Assembly (NCBI GenBank): GCA_964500605.1
Contig: CAZCOS010000004.1
Coordinates: 17,587 to 81,586 of the forward strand
Direction of reading: 5' to 3'
Source: Sterolibacterium sp964500605
Lineage (GTDB): Bacteria; Pseudomonadota; Gammaproteobacteria; Burkholderiales; Rhodocyclaceae
Length of the DNA stretch: 64,000 bases
Made by a program: the position numbers and the translations under genes
Notes under the pieces: generated by a model
Seen by the model: only the letters and a program-made list of their open reading frames with translations
The model's database searches: none
What the model was told of the DNA's origin: nothing
Shown: positions 40,652 to 50,982 of the stretch, piece after piece
How the letters are laid out: every line of letters begins with the position of its first letter
Numbering within the stretch: position 1 is the stretch's first letter

Positions 40652-41725
40652 ATGAAAAAGCACACCTCCTCCCCCTTCCGTTCAGCCTCTCGTGCACTCG
40701 CGCTTGAGCCGCGCTTGCTGTTCGACGGAGCAGGTGCCGTTGCCATTGCCGACCACGCTTTCGACCACGTCGAATCGGGCAAGGCGTACATGGCAGAAGC
40801 CCAACGATCCGAAGCCCACCCGACGACTGAAAGTCGCCCGGGAGAATCACTGGAAAAATCCGCCCACGCCAGCGCACTCTACGTCATAGACGCCCGTGTC
40901 ACCGACCTTCAAAGCATCCTCGCGTCCCTGCCCACCGATGCCACTGTACGCATCATCGGCGCAGAAGAAGCCGGTCTGAACGTCGTCGGCGCGGAACTCG
41001 CGAAAGGTGAGCGTTTCGACGCCGTGCACATCATCAGCCACGGCACCCCAGGCAGCCTCGCACTCGGCCGTGACATGCTCAATCACGACACGCTCCCCGG
41101 CCACGCCACCACGCTCCAGTCCTGGTCGACCCACCTCACGGATGAAGCCGATCTGCTGCTCTACGGTTGCGACATCGCCCAGAGCGAAGCAGGCGAACGT
41201 TTCATCAATGCCATCGCCCAGCTCACGGGGGCCGACGTGACAGCTTCCATCAACCCCACGGGTGCGGCCCTCAAAGGTGGTGACTGGGTGCTGGAAAAGA
41301 CCACAGGCCGGATTGAAGCTGGGTTGCTCTCCGTAACGGGATATGCTGAATTGCTGGCCGCCACCGCGATCAACGACTCCAACGAAGCCACGCCCCGCAT
41401 CACGCCGGAAGATACACCGCTGAGCATTGCCGGTATCAGCATCACCGATGCCGACAATCCAGCCAGCATGACCGTGCGCGTACAAACCACAGGCGGTACC
41501 AGTACCGTAACCCTGAGCGGTGCAAGCATCAGCAGTGGCAGCAACGGTTCTAACGACTTCACCCTTTCCGGCTCCCTGACTGACATCAACGCTACCCTGG
41601 CCAGTCTCAGCTTTACTAACACACCGGACCAGAACAGACTTCTGGTTACAGTGCAAAGATCGACCTTACCGCCACGGATGTCAGCAATGGCGGAACAGCG
41701 GCCAAAGCCATCAATCTCTCCGTGA
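40652..41725 (+). CDS. Giant LEPR-XLL/DUF4347 exoprotein, N-terminal part (frame-interrupted)
   Basis: This 357-codon frame is the 5' part of a roughly 10.3-kb gene. After a basic, Ser-rich start comes the LEPR-XLL motif (LEPRLLFDGA, residues 19-28), a marker at the N-terminus of very large repetitive exported proteins. A DUF4347 domain follows (about 75-220), with HIISHG (His130) and LLLYGCD (Cys173) spaced like a caspase-type dyad. Then comes the first cadherin-like repeat. From about residue 325 this frame loses similarity, while the frame one base earlier continues the repeat (TSGYSAKIDLTATDVSNGG), so a one-base deletion or sequencing error near 41620-41640 is likely. No classical signal peptide is seen. 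Confidence 0.8.
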   Translation: MKKHTSSPFRSASRALALEPRLLFDGAGAVAIADHAFDHVESGKAYMAEAQRSEAHPTTESRPGESLEKSAHASALYVIDARVTDLQSILASLPTDATVRIIGAEEAGLNVVGAELAKGERFDAVHIISHGTPGSLALGRDMLNHDTLPGHATTLQSWSTHLTDEADLLLYGCDIAQSEAGERFINAIAQLTGADVTASINPTGAALKGGDWVLEKTTGRIEAGLLSVTGYAELLAATAINDSNEATPRITPEDTPLSIAGISITDADNPASMTVRVQTTGGTSTVTLSGASISSGSNGSNDFTLSGSLTDINATLASLSFTNTPDQNRLLVTVQRSTLPPRMSAMAEQRPKPSISP

Positions 41726-44700
41726 CTGCCACCAACGATGCACCGAGCCTGAGCACCCAGGCGGCACTGTCCGTCAATGAAGGCGGGTTCGCCATTTTCT
41801 CGCGTGCGCAACTGGCCAGCAGCGACGGTGCGCTCGATGTCGACATTGCCACTGGCCAACAAGTCATCGGTCAGCAGATGGTCATCATCACCAGCCTGCC
41901 TTCGAAAGGGACACTCCGCTACATGGACGGGATCGTCGCTACCGGACAGGTTGTCCCCGTCACTAGCTTGGGCAGCCTCAAATACACTCATAACGGTACG
42001 GACCTGACCGCTGTCGACACCGACACTTTCAATATCACCGTCAGCGATGGCGGCGGTGGGCAAACGACCGGAGCCATCAGCATTTCCATCAACCCGTCAA
42101 ACGTCGCGCCCACCATCACTGGCAACCCCTCGCTGATCGAAGGCCAGGTGAAAGCCGTTGCCCCGACCATTCATTTCGGGGATACCTTTGACACGCTTTC
42201 CAACGCCACAATCAAGATCACGGCACTGGATAACGGCGGGCAGGGCACATTATTCTTCGACACCAATAACGATGGCAATGTCGATAGCGGAGAAGCCATC
42301 ACGGCTGGCAGAACATTCACATCCGCCGAAGCTGCCAACCTGATGACCCACCTCAAATACAAGCAGGACGGAACGGAGCCCAATTTACCGTCTGGCGTCA
42401 GCAAGCCCACCTATACCATCGAAGTCACGGATGCCGGCGGCGGGGTGGGTAGTGGGGCTGCACTCACAGCGACGAAAACCATCACCATCGACGTCCTGCC
42501 CAACAATGACGATCCGACTCTGACAAACATCCATGCCACTTCGGGCACCGCCTTGTCAGTCAATGAAAGAGATAGCGGCAGCCCGGTTGTTTTGGCCAAC
42601 ACCATGCTGAAGATCACTGACCCGGATCGCGATCCCTCAGATACCAGCAAGACTACCCCTGCTCATCAACTGGTCTACACCATCCAGACCCGCCCAACAG
42701 AAGGTGAAATTCAACTCTATGTGGGTGGTACTGCGGGGTATGGTGGAGACGGCTGGATCACCCTGGGCGATGGAGGGCGTTTCACCCAGAAGCAGATTGA
42801 TGATAGTCATGTCCGTTATTACCAGACCACCAATGTCACAGCCAACACGATGGACGGCTTTACCTTCACCGTGCGTGATTCGGCATTCGGCTACGATGTC
42901 TGGACCGACCCGTCCAATCCCACGAGTGGCAGGGAAGGTGGTTTGAGGGATACGCCCACCGGTTCGATCGCAACCCAGCATTTTTACATCAATGTCATTG
43001 CCGATCCCGATACGACTCACGACGCTTACGAAGGTGGACCGCGCCCGGCCACGCCAGGCTATGGTGGGAGCAACATGAGCTATACCTTCGCGCCAGGCAC
43101 CATGACCAATGGCAATAGCGCAACGACCTGGAATGAAGCCAACGTTGGCGCAAGCGGGGGCTATGTCATCACGGACAGCATGCTGAAGTACGTCATCACG
43201 CGCACCGACAGCAAGGGCACACCTGACACCTCAGATGACATCTCCATCACGGTTCCAGCAAATGAAACCGTCTATACCCTGACCTCCCAACCGACCAATG
43301 GCATCGTGCAACGCAATGTCAGCGGCACATGGATTGACGTTCCCACCAACGGCCAGTTTACTCAGGACGATATCGACAACAACCGCATCCGTTTTGTCCA
43401 TGACGGCAGCGAAAACCATACCGCTACCTTTGGCTACAAAGTCAGCGACGGCACGCCGAATAATTACGCTAACAGCTTTGCCATCAACGTCACCCCCAAC
43501 AACGACCGTCCTACTGCGACAGGCAGTGCCTCGGCGCAGGTGACCGAAGGCAACCATACCGTTCGTCTGGGCACAACCCAGCTGGGGATGAACGATATCG
43601 ATCTGAGCCAGGACGTATCCAAACGCGTCGGTGAGGGAGCCCAGGATTTCCTCTGGTTCCAGGTTTCGGCACAACCCGTAGATGGCAGTAGCACAACCCG
43701 GGGCTCGCTCGAACGCTGGAATGGTTCGGCCTGGGTTGCCGTCACGCCCGGAGAATGGCTGCCCAGCACCTTGCTGACGACCACGGCTGATGGCAACACT
43801 TCTGGACTGCGTTATGCGCATGACGGCAGCGAACCCCTGGCTTACACCGGCGGCCCCAAAGTCAGCTTCAGCTTTACCGTGCGCGACGATCTGGCCGACC
43901 CGAGCAACCCCTTTGCCACCAATTCGAGCTCACCCGCACTCAACGACGGCAGCGACCAATCCAATCAGAGCACGGCAGCCACGGTCACCATCAACATCAC
44001 CCCGGTGAATGATGCGCCGCAAGTAGCCGACAAGCCCGGAGAGGCCGACCCGACCATTGCCGCAACCCTCTCTGGTGGAGGCGCACTGACCGGCGTCAAT
44101 CAGATATTGACTGATGTTGCTGAAGGAGGAACCGCCACCATCACCAATGCCTATCTCACTGCCATCGACCGCGACAACACCACCGTCCAGCGGCAGTTCC
44201 GTATTACCAGCGCCCCAACCCTTGGTGTCCTGCAACTCGATGGCAAAACGCTGGGCGCGGGCTCCACCTTCACCCAGGCCGATATTGATGCGAACAAATT
44301 GACTTACAAGCACAACGGCGATGAGGTCGGTGCAGCCACCACCGACGCCATCGGCACTTATCACGACAAATTCCATTTCGTGGTCAATGATGGCGTTCTG
44401 GAAGATAGCGGAGACCCCACCAGCAAAAACGCCTTCCTCATCACGCTCAAGCCGATGAATGATCTGGCCACGGTCACCGTACCGGGTGGCACGTTGGACG
44501 TCTTTGCCTCCGGCGGTGGAACGGTGAACATCACGGGTGTTTCCGTCGACGACCCTGACCTGGCCGTTATCATCAGCGGTTCAGAAGAAGATTTCATCCG
44601 GGTTGAAGTTGAGGTGCTGGATAACTCCAATGCAGCCGTTGCTGGTGCACAGCTGAGTTACACGGGTGCTGATCCATCAAGTGGAACCCGTGTGTATATC

Positions 44701-47700
44701 AACGGCAAAGGCAGCAACAAGCTCATCATTCAGGGCAAAAAAACCGAAGTCAATACCGCCTTATCTAATCTGAATGTGGCCTTTACCACCGATGAAGACG
44801 TCAGCACCCACAAAATCCGGGTTACGGTGGACGATCAGCTCTACAAAAATGATGGAAGTCGTGACGGCACAGGAGCTAATGGTGGCATCACAGCCAGCAA
44901 CAATACGGACGGCAGCACGATCGACAACGCCCATAACCGTGCCCATAAAGACATCGCCCTGAGGGTCTCAAACACCAACGACACCCCGACCATCACCAAC
45001 GGAACGACTTACACCGTCAATGAAGATGCCTCTGTCACCTTGAGTGGCTTCACGCTCAGCGATGCGGATAGTTTTGACAAGAACGTCACCGTCAAGGTGG
45101 AACTGTTCAGCAACGCTGGTCCCACCACGCTTGCCAATGCCAGCACCGAGGGCAAACTCACCTATTCCGGCCTGAGCAACGTGACGGCCGGAGGCAACAA
45201 TACCAACACCGTAACGCTCACCGGCAGCCTGGCCAATGTGCAGGCAGCACTCAACCAGATCAAGTTTGCCGGGGCGGTGGACTACAACGGAACTGGTACG
45301 GGCAACGGCACGCTGTACCTCAAGACCACCTTCACTGATTTCGGTCATGCCGATGTATTGGCTGGCAACGTCGTCACGGTCGATAACGACATCACCATCG
45401 TGCCGGTCAATGATGCCCCTGTACTGACGGTACCAGGCGACCAGACGATGAGTTCTGGTACATACATCGATATCACCAGTGGCTTTAATGTCCAGGACAC
45501 CAAGGATACGAATCAGGGGGCGACGGATTATGTGGAAGTAACACTGGCCGCAACGCTGGGTGGTTCGGGCTATGGAACACTCTCGATCCAGACCCCCGGC
45601 GATGCAACCGTCACGGGTGAAGGGACAGCCACCGTCACCGTGAAAGGGACAAGTGCTCAAGTTAAGGATGCCTTGAACAGCCTTCGTTATACCCCGACCT
45701 CCGCCAATGAAGACAAGGTTATCACCATTACTGCAACCGCTAACGACTGCAATCCGAGTGATAGCAACCAAGGCAATGGCAAAGAAGGCACGGGAGTCGA
45801 TGGCAACAATACAGATATCGAAACCTTCACCATCACCATTTCCGGCACCAACGATGCGCCGGTGGTGAGTGTGCCCGGGGCACAGTCGGTGGCCGAAGAC
45901 AGCAGTGCTAACGCCATCACCGGCATTTCTTATGCCGATACGGATGATTTTGGCGGCATTCAAAAAGTAACGGTCAGCGTCTCTCACGGCAAGCTGGATT
46001 TCACCACCAAAACCGGCCTGAGCGTGACCGCCGGGGCGTATGCCAGTGGCACGGTCACCATCGAAGGCACCAAAGCCAATCTCAACGCGGCTCTGGCGAC
46101 GCTCAAATACACGCCCAATGGCGATTACCACGGCAACGATACCCTGACCGTCACAGCCGATGACAAGGGGCTGGTTGGTTCGGGTGGGGTCGAGACGGAT
46201 CAAAAAACCGTTGCCATCACCGTCACACCCGTCAATGACCGACCCGTTGCCACGACGGATGTCACCCTGGGCACGATAACCGAAGACACGACCAACCCGG
46301 CAGGTACAGCCTTCAATACGCTGGCCTTTGCTTATAGCGATGCCACGGACGATCAAACAAGTCACAGCGGCAACGATACCAAGACTGCGAATACCTATGT
46401 CGCCATCGTCGGCAACGCCGCAACAGCAGCACAGGGGACCTGGCAAGTTTCAGATGGATCCGGTGGCTGGATCAACATCCCAACTTCCGGCTTGAGCACG
46501 ACCAACGCCCTTGTATTTGAAGTCAACCGCGAGGTGCGCTTTGTCCCGGCTACTGATTTCAACGGTACGCCCGGCAAGCTGACCGTGCGTTTGGCGGATG
46601 GCTCCAAAACCGATATTCCGACCAGCACAGGTGCTGCTGATACCAAAAACCTGACCCAAGTCGCCAATGGCACGCTTGGTAATCAAACCGGTTCCTGGAA
46701 CGATGCCAACCGCACCATCGGTATCAGCGTCACCGCCATCAACGATGCGCCAACCAAGACCGGCACCGCCCCGACCGTCACTGTGGCCGAAGACGCCACC
46801 AACCCGGCAGGACAAACCGTTTCAACCCTGTTCTCCGGGAATTTCTTGGATGCCAAGGACACGGTTACAGGTGGATCATCGGCCAACGCCTTTGCCGGTG
46901 TCGCCATGACCGGCATGGCGACGGACAAGGGTGTTTGGGAATACAACAGCGGGAGTGGCTGGACCGCCGTCCCGTCCGATGTGGCCGATAACAAGGCGTT
47001 CATCCTGGCTCCCACCGACCAGTTGCGCTTCCGGCCGACCACGGCCGATTACAACGGCACGCCAAGTGACAGCCTCACCGTACGCCTGATCGACAACTCC
47101 TCTGGCGCGGTAACTTCCGGCAGCCGCCCGGACCTTTCCGGCAGCAATTCCGGCGATACGACTCAGTACAGCGACAGCAGCAATGCCGTGGTGCTTGGTG
47201 CGCTTGTAACGCCACAAAACGATGCGCCCGCTTTTGACCACACAGCGTCGAACCCCACGGCCACCGAAGATGGCAGCGTGGGCGGCACCACCAACTGGGT
47301 CAAGCTCCTAGGCACAGGTACGGTCAGCGATATCGACCTGACCACGACCAGCACGCTGAACAACACCACCTTTGGCCAGGGTTCGGTCACCGTCGCCCTC
47401 ACCAGCGGCATCACCGGCGATACCTTGCGCCTGAGCGGCCTTTCTGCCGGTAGCAACGGCATTACCAGCATTACCGGCGGCAGCAACGGTGCCAGCCTGG
47501 TGGTCAATTTCACCAATGCCGCCACACTGGCAGAGGTCAAAACCGTACTGGAGTCCATCGAATACCAGTTCAACGGCGACGACCCGACGAACATCAAATC
47601 CGGTTCGGCTCGCAGTACGCTGGCTTACGCCATCACGCTTTCGGATGGCAATAACGACCAGGGCGGCGGTAAAGATGCCGGTGGCCCCGCGCCGCTGACC

Positions 47701-50700
47701 ACCAGCAAAACAGGCACCATCACACTGAGTGCCGTCAACGACCCGCCGGTCGCCACCAACAACAGCAATAGCGTGACGGAAGACGCCAGCACACCGGCCG
47801 GCGGGAACGTGATAACAGACAACAATGGCAGCGGACTGGATAGCGATCCGGACACCTTAACAGCCGACCTGAAAATCACGGCCATCCAACCCGCAAGTGC
47901 TGGCAGCAGCACGGGCGTACCGAGCGGCGCAGGTGGAGTGACGGTGACGGGCAAATACGGCAGTCTGCTCATCAAGGAAGACGGCAGCTACACCTACACC
48001 CTGGACGACAGCAACTCTGACGTTAACGCGCTGAAAAATGGCGACACGCTGAACGATGAGGTCTTCACCTACACACTTTCCGATGGCGCAGCCACGGACA
48101 CCGCCACGCTGACGATCACCATCAACGGCCACACCGATGGTGCGCCCAGCATCGCCCCTGTTGACGGCAATGCAGCGGCAACGGGAGAGGCCACAGTCTA
48201 TGAAAAGGGGCTCACTTCTGCGGGTGACACGACCGAAACCACGACGGGCAGCATCACCGTCAAGGCTCCGGATGGCCTGAAGGAAATCACCATCGGCGGA
48301 ACCACCTTCACCCTGGCTCAATTGCAGAGCTTCAGCACAGGCACTCCTTCGGCCGCCATCAATACCGGTGAAGGCGAGATTCGCATTACCGGCATCACAG
48401 GCGACCCGCTCAGCGGCAGCGGTGCAGCGGTCAGCTACAGCTATACGCTGACCTCGGCTCAAAGCCAGCCCGGCGGTGCAGCCGCGACTGAATCGACCGA
48501 CTCAATTGCACTGGTCGTCAAGGACATCAAGGATGCCACCAGCAGCGGAACACTCACCATCCAGATCATTGATGATGTACCACTGGCTTCGGCGGATACT
48601 GGCAACGTCAAGGCCACCGAGACACTGACTGTTTCTGCAGCCAATGGCGTACTGAAAAACGACGCTCCCGGCGCAGATGGATGGGCAGTGGGCGGTGGCG
48701 TCGTCGGGATCGTCAAGGGAAGCGGTGGAACCCCCACAACCGGCATCAATACCGACATTGCCGGAGACTACGGCACATTGAAAATCCAGGCGGATGGCAG
48801 CTACACCTATATCGCCAATCCGGCTGGGCCCGGTGCTCCTCCCACCACAACGGATATCTTCACTTATACGGTGCGGGATGTAGATGGTGACGAAACCACG
48901 GCCAATCTGACCATCACCATCCAGAATAATCAACCGCCGGTTGCCAATGACGACACCCGTACCACGCCCGAAGACACGCCGATCTCAGGCAATGTCCTTT
49001 CGGGTACCGGCGGCGATGTCGCCGACAGCGACCCCGATGGCGATACGCTGACCGTGACGCAGTTCGTCATCAATGGCGTCACGACTTCCGTCCCCGCATC
49101 CGGTTCGGCCTCCGTCTCCATCCCGGGGTGCGGCACTTTCTCCATCGACAAGACGGGGGCTTATACCTTTACGCCTCTGGCCGATTGGCATGGCTCGGCT
49201 CCTCCCATTACCTATACCGTGGACGATGGCAAGGGGGCTTCTAATTCCACCGATACGGCCATCCTGAACATCACGGTCACGCCTGTGCTTGATATCAGCA
49301 ACGATACGGTAAGCACTCAGGCCAATGCATCGGTCACAACATCCGTTCTGACCAACGATAGTTTCGAGGGCTCTCCAGTCATCACGGCAACCACTCAGCC
49401 TTCCCATGGCAGTGTCACACTTAACTCCGATGGGACGATCACCTATACGCCCAATCACGGATACATCGGTACGGATTCTTATACCTACACCGTCACCAGC
49501 GGGGGCGTAACCGAAACCGCTACCGTCACGATCAATGTGATCAATACACCGCCGGTTGCCAATGACGACACCCGTACCACGCCCGAAGACACGCCGATCT
49601 CAGGCAATGTCCTTTCGGGTACCGGCGGCGATGTCGCCGACAGCGACCCCGATGGCGATACGCTGACCGTGACGCAGTTCGTCATCAATGGCGTCACGAC
49701 TTCCGTCCCCGCATCCGGTTCGGCCTCCGTCTCCATCCCGGGGTGCGGCACTTTCTCCATCGACAAGACGGGGGCTTATACCTTTACGCCTCTGGCCGAT
49801 TGGCATGGCTCGGCTCCTCCCATTACCTATACCGTGGACGATGGCAAGGGGGCTTCTAATTCCACCGATACGGCCATCCTGAACATCACGGTCACGCCTG
49901 TGCTTGATATCAGCAACGATACGGTAAGCACTCAGGCCAATGCATCGGTCACAACATCCGTTCTGACCAACGATAGTTTCGAGGGCTCTCCAGTCATCAC
50001 GGCAACCACTCAGCCTTCCCATGGCAGTGTCACACTTAACTCCGATGGGACGATCACCTATACGCCCAATCACGGATACATCGGTACGGATTCTTATACC
50101 TACACCGTCACCAGCGGGGGCGTAACCGAAACCGCTACCGTCACGATCAATGTTTTAGCGCTGCCCGTCGAACCCCCACCGGTCGACCCGTCTAATCCGA
50201 ACGGTCCTCACAATCCAGAAAATGTGGATCCAAACCGTGATGCACAGCAGTTGGAGCAGACGGTTGAGTACGCTTTGCGTTTCGAAACCGGTAATGACAA
50301 CACGCAAGAGTTCAACCTCTTGCAGAGAAGCCCTGTCGTTCTCAACACCGGGCCTTACTTCGCAAGCGAACGTTACGATGACGTTCGGCGGATGGATCTA
50401 CCCTTCCACCCCATTGTGTATGTCAATCACGAAGTCGTCCGGGCCCAGGAAGAACGTGAAGCAACCGACTCTCTGGGCAGTAGCGATGCTTCCGCAGTCC
50501 AGCCGAATCTCAGCTGGCCCAATAGCCTGGGGCTCGGTCTTGGTGTGGATTACAACCTTTTCGTCACTCACGCAGTGCAGCATTCACAAAGAACGGCGGG
50601 CTTCCTGCGTTCAATTGTGGATGGAAGACATAACCGTCTGAATCTGAGCAGTGATGGCTACCTTTCGGGCCGAGGTCTCTCGCGTAACGCTGAAATTGAA

Positions 50701-50931
50701 CTGGAGAGAATCCTCCATCAGCGGGAACAACAAGACAAAAATGCAGCCGGGGAAAGCGAAACACCTGCAACATCCGAAACCACTGACAACGCGATGCCGA
50801 CGCGGAATGAAGTGCCCAACACAAACCGCAAGACTGAACTGCAGCGTCCAGCTGGCGGCGGGGCACCATCGTTCAACCAGCAGTTGCGTAACGGCATGGG
50901 CCGCCTACCACTGGCACCGCGCAAATCCTGA
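41722..50931 (+). CDS. Giant cadherin/VCBS-like repeat exoprotein, main part (continues 40652-41725)
   Basis: This frame is open from 41620 and runs about 3,069 codons from GTG 41722. That GTG has no convincing ribosome site and is probably not a real start; repaired, the protein would be about 3,426 residues. It is a chain of Ig-like repeats each ending near a (V/I)NDAP motif (for example TPVNDAPQVAD, VNDAPVLTV, TNDAPVVSV, VNDPPVATN), followed by tandem-95-type repeats rich in DSDPDGDTLTV. Residues about 2405-2606 and 2610-2811 are encoded by a perfect DNA duplication. The last 260 residues are Pro-rich, then charged and Gln/Asn-rich, with no repeats. No RTX nonapeptides are present. A large surface adhesin is the likely role. 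Confidence 0.8.
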   Translation: MTATNDAPSLSTQAALSVNEGGFAIFSRAQLASSDGALDVDIATGQQVIGQQMVIITSLPSKGTLRYMDGIVATGQVVPVTSLGSLKYTHNGTDLTAVDTDTFNITVSDGGGGQTTGAISISINPSNVAPTITGNPSLIEGQVKAVAPTIHFGDTFDTLSNATIKITALDNGGQGTLFFDTNNDGNVDSGEAITAGRTFTSAEAANLMTHLKYKQDGTEPNLPSGVSKPTYTIEVTDAGGGVGSGAALTATKTITIDVLPNNDDPTLTNIHATSGTALSVNERDSGSPVVLANTMLKITDPDRDPSDTSKTTPAHQLVYTIQTRPTEGEIQLYVGGTAGYGGDGWITLGDGGRFTQKQIDDSHVRYYQTTNVTANTMDGFTFTVRDSAFGYDVWTDPSNPTSGREGGLRDTPTGSIATQHFYINVIADPDTTHDAYEGGPRPATPGYGGSNMSYTFAPGTMTNGNSATTWNEANVGASGGYVITDSMLKYVITRTDSKGTPDTSDDISITVPANETVYTLTSQPTNGIVQRNVSGTWIDVPTNGQFTQDDIDNNRIRFVHDGSENHTATFGYKVSDGTPNNYANSFAINVTPNNDRPTATGSASAQVTEGNHTVRLGTTQLGMNDIDLSQDVSKRVGEGAQDFLWFQVSAQPVDGSSTTRGSLERWNGSAWVAVTPGEWLPSTLLTTTADGNTSGLRYAHDGSEPLAYTGGPKVSFSFTVRDDLADPSNPFATNSSSPALNDGSDQSNQSTAATVTINITPVNDAPQVADKPGEADPTIAATLSGGGALTGVNQILTDVAEGGTATITNAYLTAIDRDNTTVQRQFRITSAPTLGVLQLDGKTLGAGSTFTQADIDANKLTYKHNGDEVGAATTDAIGTYHDKFHFVVNDGVLEDSGDPTSKNAFLITLKPMNDLATVTVPGGTLDVFASGGGTVNITGVSVDDPDLAVIISGSEEDFIRVEVEVLDNSNAAVAGAQLSYTGADPSSGTRVYINGKGSNKLIIQGKKTEVNTALSNLNVAFTTDEDVSTHKIRVTVDDQLYKNDGSRDGTGANGGITASNNTDGSTIDNAHNRAHKDIALRVSNTNDTPTITNGTTYTVNEDASVTLSGFTLSDADSFDKNVTVKVELFSNAGPTTLANASTEGKLTYSGLSNVTAGGNNTNTVTLTGSLANVQAALNQIKFAGAVDYNGTGTGNGTLYLKTTFTDFGHADVLAGNVVTVDNDITIVPVNDAPVLTVPGDQTMSSGTYIDITSGFNVQDTKDTNQGATDYVEVTLAATLGGSGYGTLSIQTPGDATVTGEGTATVTVKGTSAQVKDALNSLRYTPTSANEDKVITITATANDCNPSDSNQGNGKEGTGVDGNNTDIETFTITISGTNDAPVVSVPGAQSVAEDSSANAITGISYADTDDFGGIQKVTVSVSHGKLDFTTKTGLSVTAGAYASGTVTIEGTKANLNAALATLKYTPNGDYHGNDTLTVTADDKGLVGSGGVETDQKTVAITVTPVNDRPVATTDVTLGTITEDTTNPAGTAFNTLAFAYSDATDDQTSHSGNDTKTANTYVAIVGNAATAAQGTWQVSDGSGGWINIPTSGLSTTNALVFEVNREVRFVPATDFNGTPGKLTVRLADGSKTDIPTSTGAADTKNLTQVANGTLGNQTGSWNDANRTIGISVTAINDAPTKTGTAPTVTVAEDATNPAGQTVSTLFSGNFLDAKDTVTGGSSANAFAGVAMTGMATDKGVWEYNSGSGWTAVPSDVADNKAFILAPTDQLRFRPTTADYNGTPSDSLTVRLIDNSSGAVTSGSRPDLSGSNSGDTTQYSDSSNAVVLGALVTPQNDAPAFDHTASNPTATEDGSVGGTTNWVKLLGTGTVSDIDLTTTSTLNNTTFGQGSVTVALTSGITGDTLRLSGLSAGSNGITSITGGSNGASLVVNFTNAATLAEVKTVLESIEYQFNGDDPTNIKSGSARSTLAYAITLSDGNNDQGGGKDAGGPAPLTTSKTGTITLSAVNDPPVATNNSNSVTEDASTPAGGNVITDNNGSGLDSDPDTLTADLKITAIQPASAGSSTGVPSGAGGVTVTGKYGSLLIKEDGSYTYTLDDSNSDVNALKNGDTLNDEVFTYTLSDGAATDTATLTITINGHTDGAPSIAPVDGNAAATGEATVYEKGLTSAGDTTETTTGSITVKAPDGLKEITIGGTTFTLAQLQSFSTGTPSAAINTGEGEIRITGITGDPLSGSGAAVSYSYTLTSAQSQPGGAAATESTDSIALVVKDIKDATSSGTLTIQIIDDVPLASADTGNVKATETLTVSAANGVLKNDAPGADGWAVGGGVVGIVKGSGGTPTTGINTDIAGDYGTLKIQADGSYTYIANPAGPGAPPTTTDIFTYTVRDVDGDETTANLTITIQNNQPPVANDDTRTTPEDTPISGNVLSGTGGDVADSDPDGDTLTVTQFVINGVTTSVPASGSASVSIPGCGTFSIDKTGAYTFTPLADWHGSAPPITYTVDDGKGASNSTDTAILNITVTPVLDISNDTVSTQANASVTTSVLTNDSFEGSPVITATTQPSHGSVTLNSDGTITYTPNHGYIGTDSYTYTVTSGGVTETATVTINVINTPPVANDDTRTTPEDTPISGNVLSGTGGDVADSDPDGDTLTVTQFVINGVTTSVPASGSASVSIPGCGTFSIDKTGAYTFTPLADWHGSAPPITYTVDDGKGASNSTDTAILNITVTPVLDISNDTVSTQANASVTTSVLTNDSFEGSPVITATTQPSHGSVTLNSDGTITYTPNHGYIGTDSYTYTVTSGGVTETATVTINVLALPVEPPPVDPSNPNGPHNPENVDPNRDAQQLEQTVEYALRFETGNDNTQEFNLLQRSPVVLNTGPYFASERYDDVRRMDLPFHPIVYVNHEVVRAQEEREATDSLGSSDASAVQPNLSWPNSLGLGLGVDYNLFVTHAVQHSQRTAGFLRSIVDGRHNRLNLSSDGYLSGRGLSRNAEIELERILHQREQQDKNAAGESETPATSETTDNAMPTRNEVPNTNRKTELQRPAGGGAPSFNQQLRNGMGRLPLAPRKS
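48934..49538 (+). repeat. 605-bp tandem repeat, copy 1
   Basis: This segment is identical over 605 bp to 49549-50153; the period is 615 bp (205 codons), so the repeat is in frame. Each copy encodes two repeat modules, one with VADSDPDGDTLTVTQF and one with SHGSVTLNSDGTITYTPN. Confidence 0.95.
49549..50153 (+). repeat. 605-bp tandem repeat, copy 2
   Basis: This is the second, base-identical copy of 48934-49538. The 10 bp between copies (49539-49548) differ from what follows copy 2, which marks the edge of the duplication. Perfect identity, including silent positions, points to a recent duplication or ongoing gene conversion. Confidence 0.95.
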
Positions 50932-50982
50932 ACGCTAAACCACATGGGGCACCCATTCAATCTTCCGTCTTACGAGAATCCT

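Noticed and set aside
41620..41725. Programmed minus-one frameshifting in the exoprotein gene
   Set aside because: No slippery heptamer or following stem-loop was found in the overlap; a simple indel explains the data better.
44968..46446. 492-codon minus-strand frame inside the exoprotein gene
   Set aside because: It is a shadow of the low-complexity repeat region; its Gly/Ile/Arg-rich translation has no family features.
41722..50931. RTX type I secretion substrate
   Set aside because: No GGxGxDxUx nonapeptide repeats are present and no ABC exporter is adjacent, so a standard RTX/T1SS assignment was not made.
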